From: Diploscapter coronatus
Lineage: Eukaryota > Nematoda > Chromadorea > Rhabditida > Rhabditidae
Reading direction: 5' to 3'
Assembly (NCBI GenBank): GCA_964036155.1
Contig: OZ038422.1
Location: forward strand, 2,627,201 to 2,691,200
Length of the DNA: 64,000 nucleotides
Shown: positions 27,774 to 39,105 of the stretch, piece after piece
Layout: every line of letters starts with the position of its first letter
Position numbering within the stretch: the stretch's first letter is position 1
Program-made: the position numbers and the translations under genes
The notes under the pieces: model-generated
What the model was told of the DNA's origin: nothing
The model's input: only the letters and a program-made list of their open reading frames with translations
The model's database searches: none

Positions 27774-27913
27774 GATTTTTTGAAGTTTTCGATCCGATAT
27801 AGGATTCGTCATTGTCTAATGTCCACTTATCCATAATGACGAAGTGAATTGAAAATAGGCTAAATATTTCTCAGCAGGAGTCAAATATCGGATCGACAAC
27901 TTCCAACGTCTGG
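27774..27913. repeat. Foldback element, family C copy 2
   Basis: This is the reverse-orientation relative of the element at 18,552. It shares GATTCGTCATTGTCTAATGT with the complement of that copy and ends GATCGACAACTTCCAACGTC followed by TGG. Its left end (GAAGTTTTCGATCCGATAT) is decayed. It is about 140 bp and non-coding. Confidence 0.75.
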
Positions 27914-30900
27914 TATCTTAGAAGCCCAGATTAAATTTCGTAGAAAAATTATATCAAAACGATAATGAAGAAAACTTCTAGGACGAAAAAATAATTCTAA
28001 ACATCGAATGAGAATGTGCAAATTGAATGAAATTGAGATTTGGAAAACTCTGTAACATATTTAATTCGATTTTTGAAAATTTATTTCAATCGGATAAAGA
28101 TCCAAAGAAAAACGGAATCCTCAAATCTCACGGAAAGCGATGTAGAAGTCCAGGATGCTGCGGGCACATGTGCGTGTGTGTAACACAACAAAGAACAGCA
28201 TGGAAAAACTGGGAAATGAAGGAACGCAAAGAAATAGCACAAAGAATTCGGAGAAAACAGAGCAAAACGAGAAGTCAGAGAGAAAAATGACTGCGATACA
28301 GCACTGCAATGAAAGAGGCAAGACGAGAGTGCATGATAGCAAAAAACGAGAGAGAAAAAGAGAAATAAAACGTTCTTCTTCATGATGGATAAAGTTTATT
28401 ATGGATCGAGGGAAATTTTCTTGAAGAAAGAATTTTTGATTCAACGTGTAGTTTTGAAGAAGGAAGTTGGAGTGATGAATTACTACAACCGTTTCGATTA
28501 GTAATTAAGTTTTCTTCGACATACAAGATTATTTGTTAATCAATATGTGTATTCTGTCTTGTATGTTTCAAGAACTATCATAACAGTATTATCTGGTTTC
28601 ATATTACTCAGTGCTCTGCTGTTACGTTTGCAAAAGTTTTAAATTTACCTCGACTTTTGACATAAAATTCCACTTTTACAATTTTCAAATAAAAATTTAC
28701 AAGTAGCGTTTCCATGTAAGACCACTGCTAAATCGTGTCGTTGGCTAACTTTCGTCGGTCGTAAATTTTTTGTCATTTAGGAATCTGAGAATTCAGTGGA
28801 ACGCGATTTAGTCTAAATGTGAAGTACAGGGTTGCGCTCCGGAGCATTTTCATTTACAGTTGGGTATTTTCAGGCATTGTCCAGGTATGGAAAAATTGCA
28901 AGAACTCTGTACTTTCAACTCTTCTATCGTTTATCTGTATCTTTTTCACGTTCACACATTGCATTGTCATGTTTTTTCGCGGTTCATCAATTTGTATTGG
29001 CGTCAATTACTCTAAACTAGAGAAATCACGCAAATTTTCATTGCAGACGACTTCGGAAACCTACTTTTCATCTGTAGACGAGATATTTAAACGATAGCCT
29101 TGTCAGCAATCTGGGTAGAATGTTCCTTTTTAGCGTCGCGTCGCTACATACATACACACACATACGCGCGCGCCCGGCTGCGTTCACAAACGAGTGAGTT
29201 TGGCCAAGGAAGGGACACACCCAATGATGAAGAAACGCCCCGAGACGAGGGAGGCCCGTATCGTGAAATGCACAGATGAAGCGAGAAACCTCGGTGAGAT
29301 GATAAGATGGACATAGGGCCACGAGTCGTACTGGGAGTGGGAACGCCCTAAGCGAGAACCGCCGCCCATCTCATCGCGACAAGAGTAAATCGAAAGACAA
29401 ACCGCCGATACTAAGACCAGAAATGTGCACGCCCAAAGTCAGCGTAGAGAAGAAGAAGAAGAAATGATAAATTATCAAACCGGGAAATTTTCTGCCGTCT
29501 AAATAAACAAGCCCGACACTTTAGGATGGACGAGTAGTGAAGCAATACTACAGTAGTAGGAAACTAGGAAAAAGTTATCGAAGTGCATTTCTGAAAATTG
29601 AGCTTCTATCGGTTTTTTGTAACTAATCAATAGCCATTCAATGTACAATCGCAATTAATAAAGAACGCTGACTAAAATCAAATGTGATTGATCAATTGAT
29701 TCGCAAACTAGAAAATATTCTCAGTAATGGCACTGATTTGTAACTTCCCAGCGATTTTCGCTGACGAAGCGAAAAAATCTCCGAAAATGGTGCGATAGAA
29801 AATTGGGTAAATAGTCTGACTCGAAGAAAAAAGCACTAGCGTCTAAAATGATTTTTTCTCGTAATTACAGTATTGTATGACCATTATTTATTGATTTTCT
29901 TACCAAAATTTGAAAAATGAAGTTATATTTGATCTTTTGGTTAAAATAAACTTTTCGGCCTTTTGGCTCAGCTTACTAATAAAAATGTTATGAAAAGATG
30001 TGTATTTTATTACTGAAAGATATTCTACTTTGGTGTATTTATATTCAAAAAAGTTGAGTTTTGGGTGCGTTAGTGATGCAATTCGGGAGTCGAAAATACA
30101 TGCGAATTAATAGCCTTTCATCGTCGTCAGTCACACATTCTAAAGACGATTTGGCACCGCGTTTTATTCGAGCCATAAAATAAAACGCTTTGAAAATTTT
30201 TGGGGATAATTTTTCGTAGTATTATTTTTGCTAAAAATTGAACCACCTTTTCGAACTACAAAAAGACTGCGTTTTGGTATTTTATTGTACGGTAAAAATG
30301 AGGAAGTTAAATTTTCCAACAAGTACGAAGACGACATTTGTAAAAATCTTTGCTACTGCTGCTGCAAAAAGTTTCAATTGAAAGACGACGCGAGGTGAAG
30401 ACGGCTAAGTGGCTGGGTAAATTTGCGAGCACGTAAAATACGATCATAAATTAAAGAACTCTAGAAAGTACCTTGGACGGTATTTTCAGCCTACCTTTCA
30501 TCACGCAATTCTGGATTTTCCCAAATTCATTTTACGTGAACCAAATATGGATCGTTTGTAGAAGTAAAGACCTTGAAGGCGCAGAGCTATGAACTGAAAC
30601 AAGTGGGCGGACGTGGCGAAAATAAGGAAGGGCGAGAAAGATGAAACACTTGCTGCGATACGGCGCATAGAGTCGAGTTGAGGTTGGGAATGGGGAAAGG
30701 GAAAGAGGTGAAAGAACTTATCTTGCGAAACTTTATTTGAGGAGTCGATAACTTTTAGTGGCATTGGGTAACAATAGATCTTTAAAGTAAAAATTGGAAG
30801 GAAGGATATCTAGATCAAAAAGTTACTTTGAATTGACGTAGAGTACTGTATAAATGTCTGTTCTATCTATTTTTAGCCACACTTCCGCAAATATTGGCGT

Positions 30901-33900
30901 ACAAAGTAAGAGTTCGTTCGCGTCGGAGCGCTGTGGTAAGGCTAAGGTCACTCGTCTGTATGAATGGGTGTTGAGTTTTTCACGAATCGTAATGAGAGAA
31001 AGTAGGATTAAGGAACTAAAATAGATGCAGGATGTGATTCATGAAAAAGTCAAGATGTTACGCAAAAACGCAACATCGCGCATGCGAAATGACCGTAATC
31101 AGATTCATTTAGCTAATCAAGAAAAATGGATGACTTCTTTAAATCTTCGGTCTCTAATTACCTCCAGGGTTTTAGCGCAGAACATCCTAATCAAATGTGA
31201 AAAGAGTGCAGGGAAGAATCTGGGAGTGCGCAAAAATCGCATAGCGCCGATTTGTGATCTTTCAAATGAAAAGTCGCTACGTGAATATCGTAGTGGAAAT
31301 GTCGAGGGGTAGATTTTCGATTGGGTTTGTAGAATAAAAACTTTCAAGCTCGAAACCATACGTTCGCTGTTCTTTTGAAAATGGTCTAACTATTTCAAAA
31401 ATTTCAACACATACAAAAATCAATAGCAAGAAAGGTCGATACCATAAATGTAAACAAATAGTTGATCGAAAATCAAAGTGTTGTACATTTTGAAAAAAAA
31501 AATCCAGAGAACTGGTACGTGACATTTTAACGCCGATTTCGCGGAAACTATAACGTACTTTAAAGATCGAAAAAGTTCGTGCTGCGTGCGCTAATCGTGC
31601 GCGATCTTGCGATTTTCTCAATTGGGCTATTTTTGCGCGACCGACATTTCGAAATAGCAACATCTTTTACAACCTCTTCGTCGAGTACCCTAATTTTCGA
31701 TATCTCGACCTTCGTTCGTTCGCTATCTTTCAGTACAATTTTAGAAACCCTTTCTCAAACTCCTTTGCCAAAGTCGGCGAACACAGTTGCTTTTTCGAAC
31801 TGCTGATTCATTCAATTTACTCGTTAGGACAAGGCGCGGTGTCTTTTTGTTTGACTTGGCGCGATTTGCGCCAGACGGTATTGAATTTCCATGGTTCAAC
31901 ATTTGCACAGACAATTTTCGACCATTCACCTAACCGAGTGCGATTTTTGACGCACCGAGATAGAAAAGGTCTATTTTTATCGAGCGGTTACTCGTTCGCA
32001 TTATCGAGTACTCAACGAACGCCTAGGCCCCTATTCAGTCGGGGGGTTTTGAGTCAACACTACGGCTCCAAATTCGTCGATACGCGAACAAAAAAGGACT
32101 CGGCAAATTTAGCGTGATTTTTTCTTCGAAGTTGTCACTACAAGCGCAGTTGAGGAACTACTTTTCAAGTGCAAGTTTTTTAATGGGGCGTCATAATGAA
32201 CAAAATAATGAAATTCGGAGTTTAGAAAATGTGGAAAATTGTTTTTTACTCCGGTGGAATAAAGTCATTGAAGTTCTAGTGATAACTTACAAATATGAAT
32301 ATCGCTGAAACTTATTCGTTTCAATACTCACAGAATCAATTTTCAAGTTTTCAATTTGTGCGGTAATTGGGTTGTAAACGGCATTTGAACGAATAGTGCC
32401 ATTCATTCAGATAAAATTGATACTCACTAATTTCCGCGAAACCTACATTTTCCAAGACGAATATGATGATGCATAGAAAGAGGACAAGACATACATGCAA
32501 TAATCTGCCAAAAGAATAGCTAACAATTGAAACCTTCAAACGAAGAAAAAACGATTACACGCATATTAAATCAAGATTCAAATTCAGTAGACACATGATA
32601 ATGAACAGATTAGGAGGAAATTGAAAATAACCATATGAAATCTTCGCTTTTAAGGCTTCGTAAATCTTGGCTAATGAGAAAAAATATTGAAAGTAGGGGT
32701 AACTTATTGAACGCCGAAATTTTTGCTAACATATTCTTGGGGATAAAAGTTTTTAGAAAAAAACTTGAGTAAAGAAAATATCAGTCTATTTTTCTGAGGA
32801 TCGATATTTTCGATTCAAAGAAAAAAAGAACCAAATAAAGAAGCATGGTGATAAAAATAGTAGTTCAAAGATAAAAAAATCAACGAAAAGATCTCATTAA
32901 GGTCAACGTTTACAACCCTTTTACGGTAATCCTGTAAGAGCGAATTATCGTGGAGCACAAAAATAGCGTCCAAAAAATGCGGAACGAAAAATTCGTCTGT
33001 CGAGCGGTTTTCGTTGAGTAAAAATTAGCCGAAAGGTCGAGATCGATCACATGAAGAATCGGCTAATTTGCACGAAGAAAGGGTTATTTTTGGAAGTACA
33101 CGCCCTTATTCGTTAATTGCGATTAAATTGGCTGTAAGGAATTACAGATGATCTTGAACCGAATGTAATCAAGAAAGACCGAAAAATAAAAGTAAAAAAT
33201 TGTTGAAGAAAAAAGGCTTAAAAATCGGAGAGATCAAAACTAATTTGAGACTATAATTGTTGAGGTAGGTATCTACAAAATCAAATTAATAAATCAATGG
33301 ATCTTAATAGGTTTCAGCTAAGTTTGGAAATTGATAAAACAAATAATTTTATTATTCGTGTGTTCACAGCATATACCGTATTATATGCAGAAAAATAAAC
33401 CTCGTTTAGCTTGATCAAATTTAGTTATTCTTCAAAAATTTCTACTCTTCATTATCAATGGGAATTCCTCTCTCCCTAGCTGGAAAAGGGAAAGCGCGAG
33501 GCCTCTCGTTGACTCTGGTCTCTGACTCTCTCGCCTCTTATCTTGTTACACTATTTTCACTCGCGGCTCGCACCATCGCCTCTGCCTTGAACAATAGGCA
33601 ATGGCTTTCTCGCAGATAATGGAGAGTATCGTTGTGAAATTCTTGGAAAGATTTATTTCAGGCGATTGTTGGATAGGAGATTTCAGAAAATTCAAGTTGA
33701 AAAAATCGTCAAAACAGGGGATTACAGCAAAAATTCAAAACAATGCTCGGTTTTAGTTGTAAATGGATTTTTGTAGGGCCGTCTGAAATACGGCATACGG
33801 TGCTTTTTACTGGAGTATTGATAAGCGTATGCGTCAGGTTAATCCTCAAGAATACAAAATGACTTGGAATGTTCTCAGCCGGTTTTAAATTGTCTATTCT

Positions 33901-34448
33901 AATGCGCTAATGACAACACACAATAGAAGGATTTCAACACAACACGTCTGACGAAATTCAAAGAGATTTCGAATTTCAAAAGATAGCTAAAAGCTGCCCC
34001 GATTTTGAGAATTGTGTAGGTTGATGTTTAAATGAAAATGAGGCGTGTTTTTTTATGGAAATTGGGAACTAAATGAAACAATCGTTTTATATTAGCGAAT
34101 TGGAATTATGGTTAAATATTGCATATAAAATTGGATAAAATGATATATTTCAAAATATTTTATAGCAAAATTTATCTGAAACTGGTTAATAAGCCTTCTC
34201 CAAGCGTTGATAGTTAGCAACTTTCAAAAATTCCATTTATGGCTTCAATTTAATGCAACCAAATTTACGAATCTAGTCACGAAACATGGTTCAAAATTTG
34301 TCGGAGTTTTCCAAATTTTGAAGGGTTTCAAAATATCGGATTAAAACCACCTTCAATAATGCAGATCTCCGTATAATTTCTATAAAAATTTAAAACTAAA
34401 AATACGAAAAGAATCTAAAAGTCTTTTTAAAGGTAACCTGCAAAATTG
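27914..34448. other. No supported gene; two GC-richer islands
   Basis: Most is AT-rich and featureless. Two islands stand out: 29,140-29,400 (short palindromes such as GCGCGCGC, many CG dinucleotides) and 31,560-32,110. The second holds two consecutive + strand open frames of 75 and 92 codons with no recognisable product and no supporting splice chain. Either island could be a promoter or a fast-evolving exon cluster; the sequence alone does not decide. Confidence 0.4.
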
Positions 34449-34535
34449 GTTGCATTGCATTGCATACGAAATAGTATGGAGAAGAGAATCTTTTCCCTAG
34501 CAAATCCTATGCTATTTCACATATAACGATGCAAC
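34449..34535. repeat. Foldback element, family A copy 4
   Basis: The left arm is GTTGCATTGCATTGCATACG followed by AAATAGTATGG. The right arm is CCTATGCTATTTCACATATA followed by ACGATGCAAC. The outer GTTGCAT/GATGCAAC pair replaces the GGAAACC ends seen in other copies, so family A is heterogeneous outside its core. Confidence 0.65.
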
Positions 34536-37500
34536 AACTTTTCCAAATTGCTTAAAAATAGAAAAACAGATTATGATGAAAATAGTCATTTTTGAACGGG
34601 AAAATCCATGTTTGAGTGGCCAAGCGTTAATTTTTCTCTTTTCTATTTTTTCCCCGAATTTTTCTATTTACAAAGTTCAACAACGTGGTTGCTGTTATTT
34701 TCTCCACTTCTCATGAATGAGATTGCAGTGATCGAAAACATGAGGTTGGGTTTTTTCAAGGTGCAAAAATGTTACTTTCTCTCGGTTTTTAATCACATCT
34801 CCTGTCATCTCTAAAATAGTTCTTCTTCTCTTTCTTCTTACTTTTTACATAACTTTCTATAGCTCTAACCTATCTGTTTTCATCTCTTCTTCTCCTATCC
34901 CTCTATAACCAACTCTGCATTTTTTTATTTTCTATTTTCCCACCCACTGTCTACAAAATTCCTGAGTGATTTTTTCGACCCGCAAAGACCACTCGAACTA
35001 CCGAATCAGGTCGGAAAAAGCCACCTGTTTTTGCAAAATTTTGAAAAATTTTCCGAAAAAAAAACTTGTTGATAATTAATAATTCATCGGAAAAGAAGCA
35101 ATCTCAGTAATTATTATGCCCTATAGAAATATAAGACGATATTTAAAACATTACATAAAATGAAAATTTTGCAAGAAATAAATACGAGTATAAGTAATAT
35201 GACTTAACACCTAATTAATTTAATATAATGAAAATGTCTGTTTTTTATCGCTTCCTGGCTATTTTTATCGGAATTAACTGGTATAATCGTTGCAATTTTG
35301 TTCATTATTACGCTTTATAGCATGTTTTCACAAGGTTTCAGTATTTCGGATAGTGCTTAACCCAGTGAGCGCGTAAAATTAAGTGATCGACTAAAAATTT
35401 CGGGCATAGTTTGAGCAGTAATTAGATTAAATAATTACTCATAACTGCAAAATTAAGGAAAAGTACGAAAAATTGCGTAGGTAGGGGAAGATCATGCTAA
35501 TGTAAAAGTTTTAAATATTTTCTTCCAAAAATTTTACTTTGGGAGGCAACTACTAGTGGGGTATTATTAACGAAAACTTTATAAATTGAACCTATTACAT
35601 CATACTTCATTTATAATTTCAGGTTTAAATCCGGCCTATTCATAAATGGAGGAATGATTCTGGAATTGTATGGGGTGGCCTTAAATGGACATATAATCCT
35701 CGCTAATGGCTAACATCATGTATGATATCATGCTAAGTGGACATTTCATATCAGGGAAATGAAACGAAATAAGAAGTAGCATGCGAATGTCGTTAAAGGA
35801 GCGAATAAATATCGTTACATCAATTGAGAAATATCACCTCAATTGTCAATGCATACCACTGACCTAATTAATGCTATTTCATGTAACGATATATATTAAT
35901 TGCCAGAAATATGTTCCAATTATTAAATTATTAAAATCTTGAAAATATAAACTGCATGCTTCAAAAATAAAGATCGTTAAAAATGGAAATTGAAATCCAA
36001 TTCGCGACTGACCTGAGCGACATTTAAACTGTTTATTTAGGCAATTTGTTTGTTGTTATTTACATCAGGTGTTTTTGTTGTTACTATTATTGCAAAATTA
36101 AAGACGCACATTTCACCTGCTTTAATTTATAAAATAACATAACTGCATAGGGAAATAGTTTGATCATATAACTAGAGACCACAAGCCACGGCCACTCTTG
36201 CCTTTAATATTGGCAGAACTTCCAACGTCAACAGTGGGCGATCAAATCGTTCTGATCGAATGCCTGAGGATATACAATCATCACTTCTTTTATTAGTTTC
36301 TAGTTATTTTTAATTTTAATAATTTCTTTATTTTTAACGTGCTAAAATATTGTTTGATAATTATTGTCGACATAGTCAAGAGATTAATGCAATGGCAGAA
36401 GTGTAGTATCAAATTAGTAGGGTGCTAACTAATTTATGTATCTATAATAACTCACTACTTTATTCATAAATTAAATTAAAACACGTATGAATAAATATAT
36501 TTACGGAACTAGTTTGACCAAATATACGCAGCTTTAATCAACTGTATGTCAAAGAAGTCCATCGCACGTTTTTTCGCGATGAAACTCAAAGATTTGAAGG
36601 TGAAAGTAATTGGCTTCGATGACGCAAAGTCGCGGTTATGTTTTCTCTCAAACCCATGCCTCGAAACCTAAGATACAAGATTTTACCTAAGTTTATTGAT
36701 TAGGTCACTTTATTTTTTGAAGGTGAACGGTACTTTTAGCCTAATCTAGCAGAAATGCAAAATCCCGCAGTTGTAGCCAATTTGGTTTCTAGAAACTTTA
36801 GGAAAGATTCTAGGCTTAGTTAGGTAGTGTATTCTAGAACATAGAACATTCTCCTTACCTAACCCTGCACTTCCGACAGTTTCTCTCCCGAATAACAATT
36901 GTTATTCGAGAGAAATTAGCATAATACCGGAATTTACACTTACCTTTATTCTTCTTCTCAATTCGTAACTTTTTGTATTGTTACGCAAGTTATTCAGTAT
37001 TTGGAACACCTCTACTCCAACTATCACTGATTACAGTATTTTTTGATGAAAACCTCGTAGTTTAATGCCATTCCATCATTCAAACTTTTCTTACCTGTCA
37101 TTTCCTTTGGATTTCTACATTTTTATTTTAATTCTCACCTACTCTTTAGAACTTAAAAATAAGAATACCTGTTCAGTTTCGCTTTTTCGAACGGCTAGTG
37201 AAATCTTAGATCGAGCAATTGCAGCTTTACTGTCGATTTCACGGCAATTCGACCATGAAATTCTTATGAGATGGCCTCAGATCGGAAAAAGGCACATTGT
37301 TTTCATTTTCACTGGATATTAGCCAACAATCAGAGATTATTCTTCAGTAAAAGTGTCTTGGTTTTAATTGAGAAATATTCTATGATTTTTGGCGGATCTT
37401 TTGACACTATGCATACTATTATTATACGGAGATTGATTTGATGACGGAATATGTCGAAGCCTATTTTCAGATATATACAGGGCTGTCGGCAGAGTGTAAA

Positions 37501-38672
37501 TCCTTATCTAGTATAACATGCGCAATATCATACCCATTTTTGTACTTTCCATGCTTTCTCATGTGATGAGCGTTTATAAACATTTGTCAGCGAGTTTTTC
37601 GTCGATAGTCTTGGATATGTACGTAAGATAAACCATTAGTACATAACTGCTTTTTATATTATTCAAAATTTTAAATAAGCATGAAAATTTATTCAAAACG
37701 TAATTTCTCACTTTTTTCGACCAATTCACCAAATTAAATCCCATCAAAGATCCAATAGTAACTTCCGAATAAATAATCTAGTGCCACTTTCGATCTTGAC
37801 CTTGCTAATAACTTCCTAATTTCCTCACATGACCTTAATCGCATTTGCATATAATAGCATAGTCGAAGTATTTTGTTTCGATCATAGGTTATCCACTCCA
37901 GAACAGGATTTTCCTGTCAATATTCTCGTTGTGCGTCGATTTTCACGGGGTTTTTGGGAATTCTTCAGATTTATTTCATCCGGAATTTTTCGGCTATTTT
38001 TTATCGTAAGTCTAAGGGATTTTCAAGCAGGTGTCCTCGAAATTCCCCGAGGCAGAATTTGAAAAAAGCGGGAAAACGGGCCTAGATTTTGCGATATGCG
38101 AACGGGATTTGGCCCTCGGATAGAGGTGAAATCCGAGTGAAAATCGGCACCAAGCTAGCCACTGAAAACTAGCGTGGCGAAATTAGAGAAAACGAAATTT
38201 TAATGAGAAAAAGAAAGAAAAGCGAAAATCGTGAAAGTTGCGCAAAAACGGTCGTTAGCCTAGTCATAATGGGGAGTTTTCACTCAAATAACAATCATTT
38301 GCTTATTTATTTTGATTTCATTTTAGGGAGATTTATTGCTATTTTTGGCGAAGTTATGTTTCAAATTTCTTGATAATCTAAATATTCGAAACATGATATT
38401 ACTTACACTGGCTCAAAAATTAACGTTGATTACTATGCCCATTAATGTTCCAAATCTCTGAAACATACCCCCATCATCTAACAGAATAATATTTGTTTTG
38501 TCTGAATCATGCATTCGTATTATTATCAAGCCATAGCCGATGGCATCCTCTTGTATTTCCCGTGTTCCTTTTTCTTTGGTTTTTTCGCCTTCGTGCCATT
38601 CCTTTGCATAACGTTATCCGCTAGCCTCCTTTGAATACAATGATGGCTGTATCCTCTTCTGTATTGTATATC
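34536..38672. other. No supported gene
   Basis: AT-rich. Contains the short palindrome at 36,880-36,915. The open frames at 37,065-37,322 and 37,829-38,062 show no recognisable domain and no clear splice context. Confidence 0.5.
36880..36915. repeat. Near-perfect 36-bp palindrome
   Basis: TTTCTCTC-CC-GAATAACAA faces TTGTTATTC-GAGAGAAA with only a two-base CC bulge and no loop. It could be a cruciform-prone remnant of a foldback element or a dyad binding site. It lies in a gene-free tract. Confidence 0.6.
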
Positions 38673-38907
38673 TCTTCCGGATTCTTGTTAGACCACTTAG
38701 ACATACGACGATTCATCTTTATCCATCAGTTTGTGTCAAATAGTTTGTGTTACGTTTTAAAATTATGTTTCATTCAATCGTAGGTCATCATTGAAGATTC
38801 TTCGGCTACTTTTGATCTTTTATTCGAATCATTTACACAGCGATAACTTTTCTGAACTCTTGCTAGAGCACTTGGAACATGGAAATTCATTTTCATCCAC
38901 TATTCTG
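38673..38907 (+). repeat. Degenerate direct repeat upstream of the unknown gene
   Basis: The segment 38,673-38,727 (CTTCCGGATTCTTGTTAGAC ... CATCTTTATCCAT) is echoed at 38,847-38,907 (TTCTGAACTCTTGCTAGAGC ... CATTTTCATCCAC). The offset is about 175 bp. Translated fragments share the pattern Leu-Leu-x-His-Leu, so it could be a decayed exon duplication, but no intact gene is visible. Confidence 0.45.
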
Positions 38908-39060
38908 TTCACTAATCTTACAAATATGTTTCAACTAACTAGTTATCAGTACATTATCAAAAATTATCGATGTATCCATTTCTGCGTTTATATCGTCCAT
39001 AATCTTCTGAAAAATATTATTTCATTGCAACTATGAGAATTCATTTTCCTATATCTTGAT

Positions 39061-39068
39061 TATTTCAG
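39061..39068 (+). promoter_or_regulatory. Probable trans-splice acceptor, unknown gene
   Basis: TATTTCAG, a nematode-type 3' splice site, lies 37 nt before the chosen ATG at 39,106 and has no coding exon upstream. This fits acceptance of a spliced leader. It is inferred from position and sequence only. Confidence 0.5.
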
Positions 39069-39105
39069 GTTAGGTAATTTCAATTCCAAAGCGAGTTTCC
39101 ATGAT

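Noticed and set aside
29951..29971. Match to the start of U2 snRNA (CTTTTCGGCCTTTTGGCTCA)
   Set aside because: It resembles the vertebrate-type U2 5' end, but the branch-site-pairing GUAGUA region and the Sm site do not follow, and as I recall nematode U2 differs at these bases. Chance is likely.
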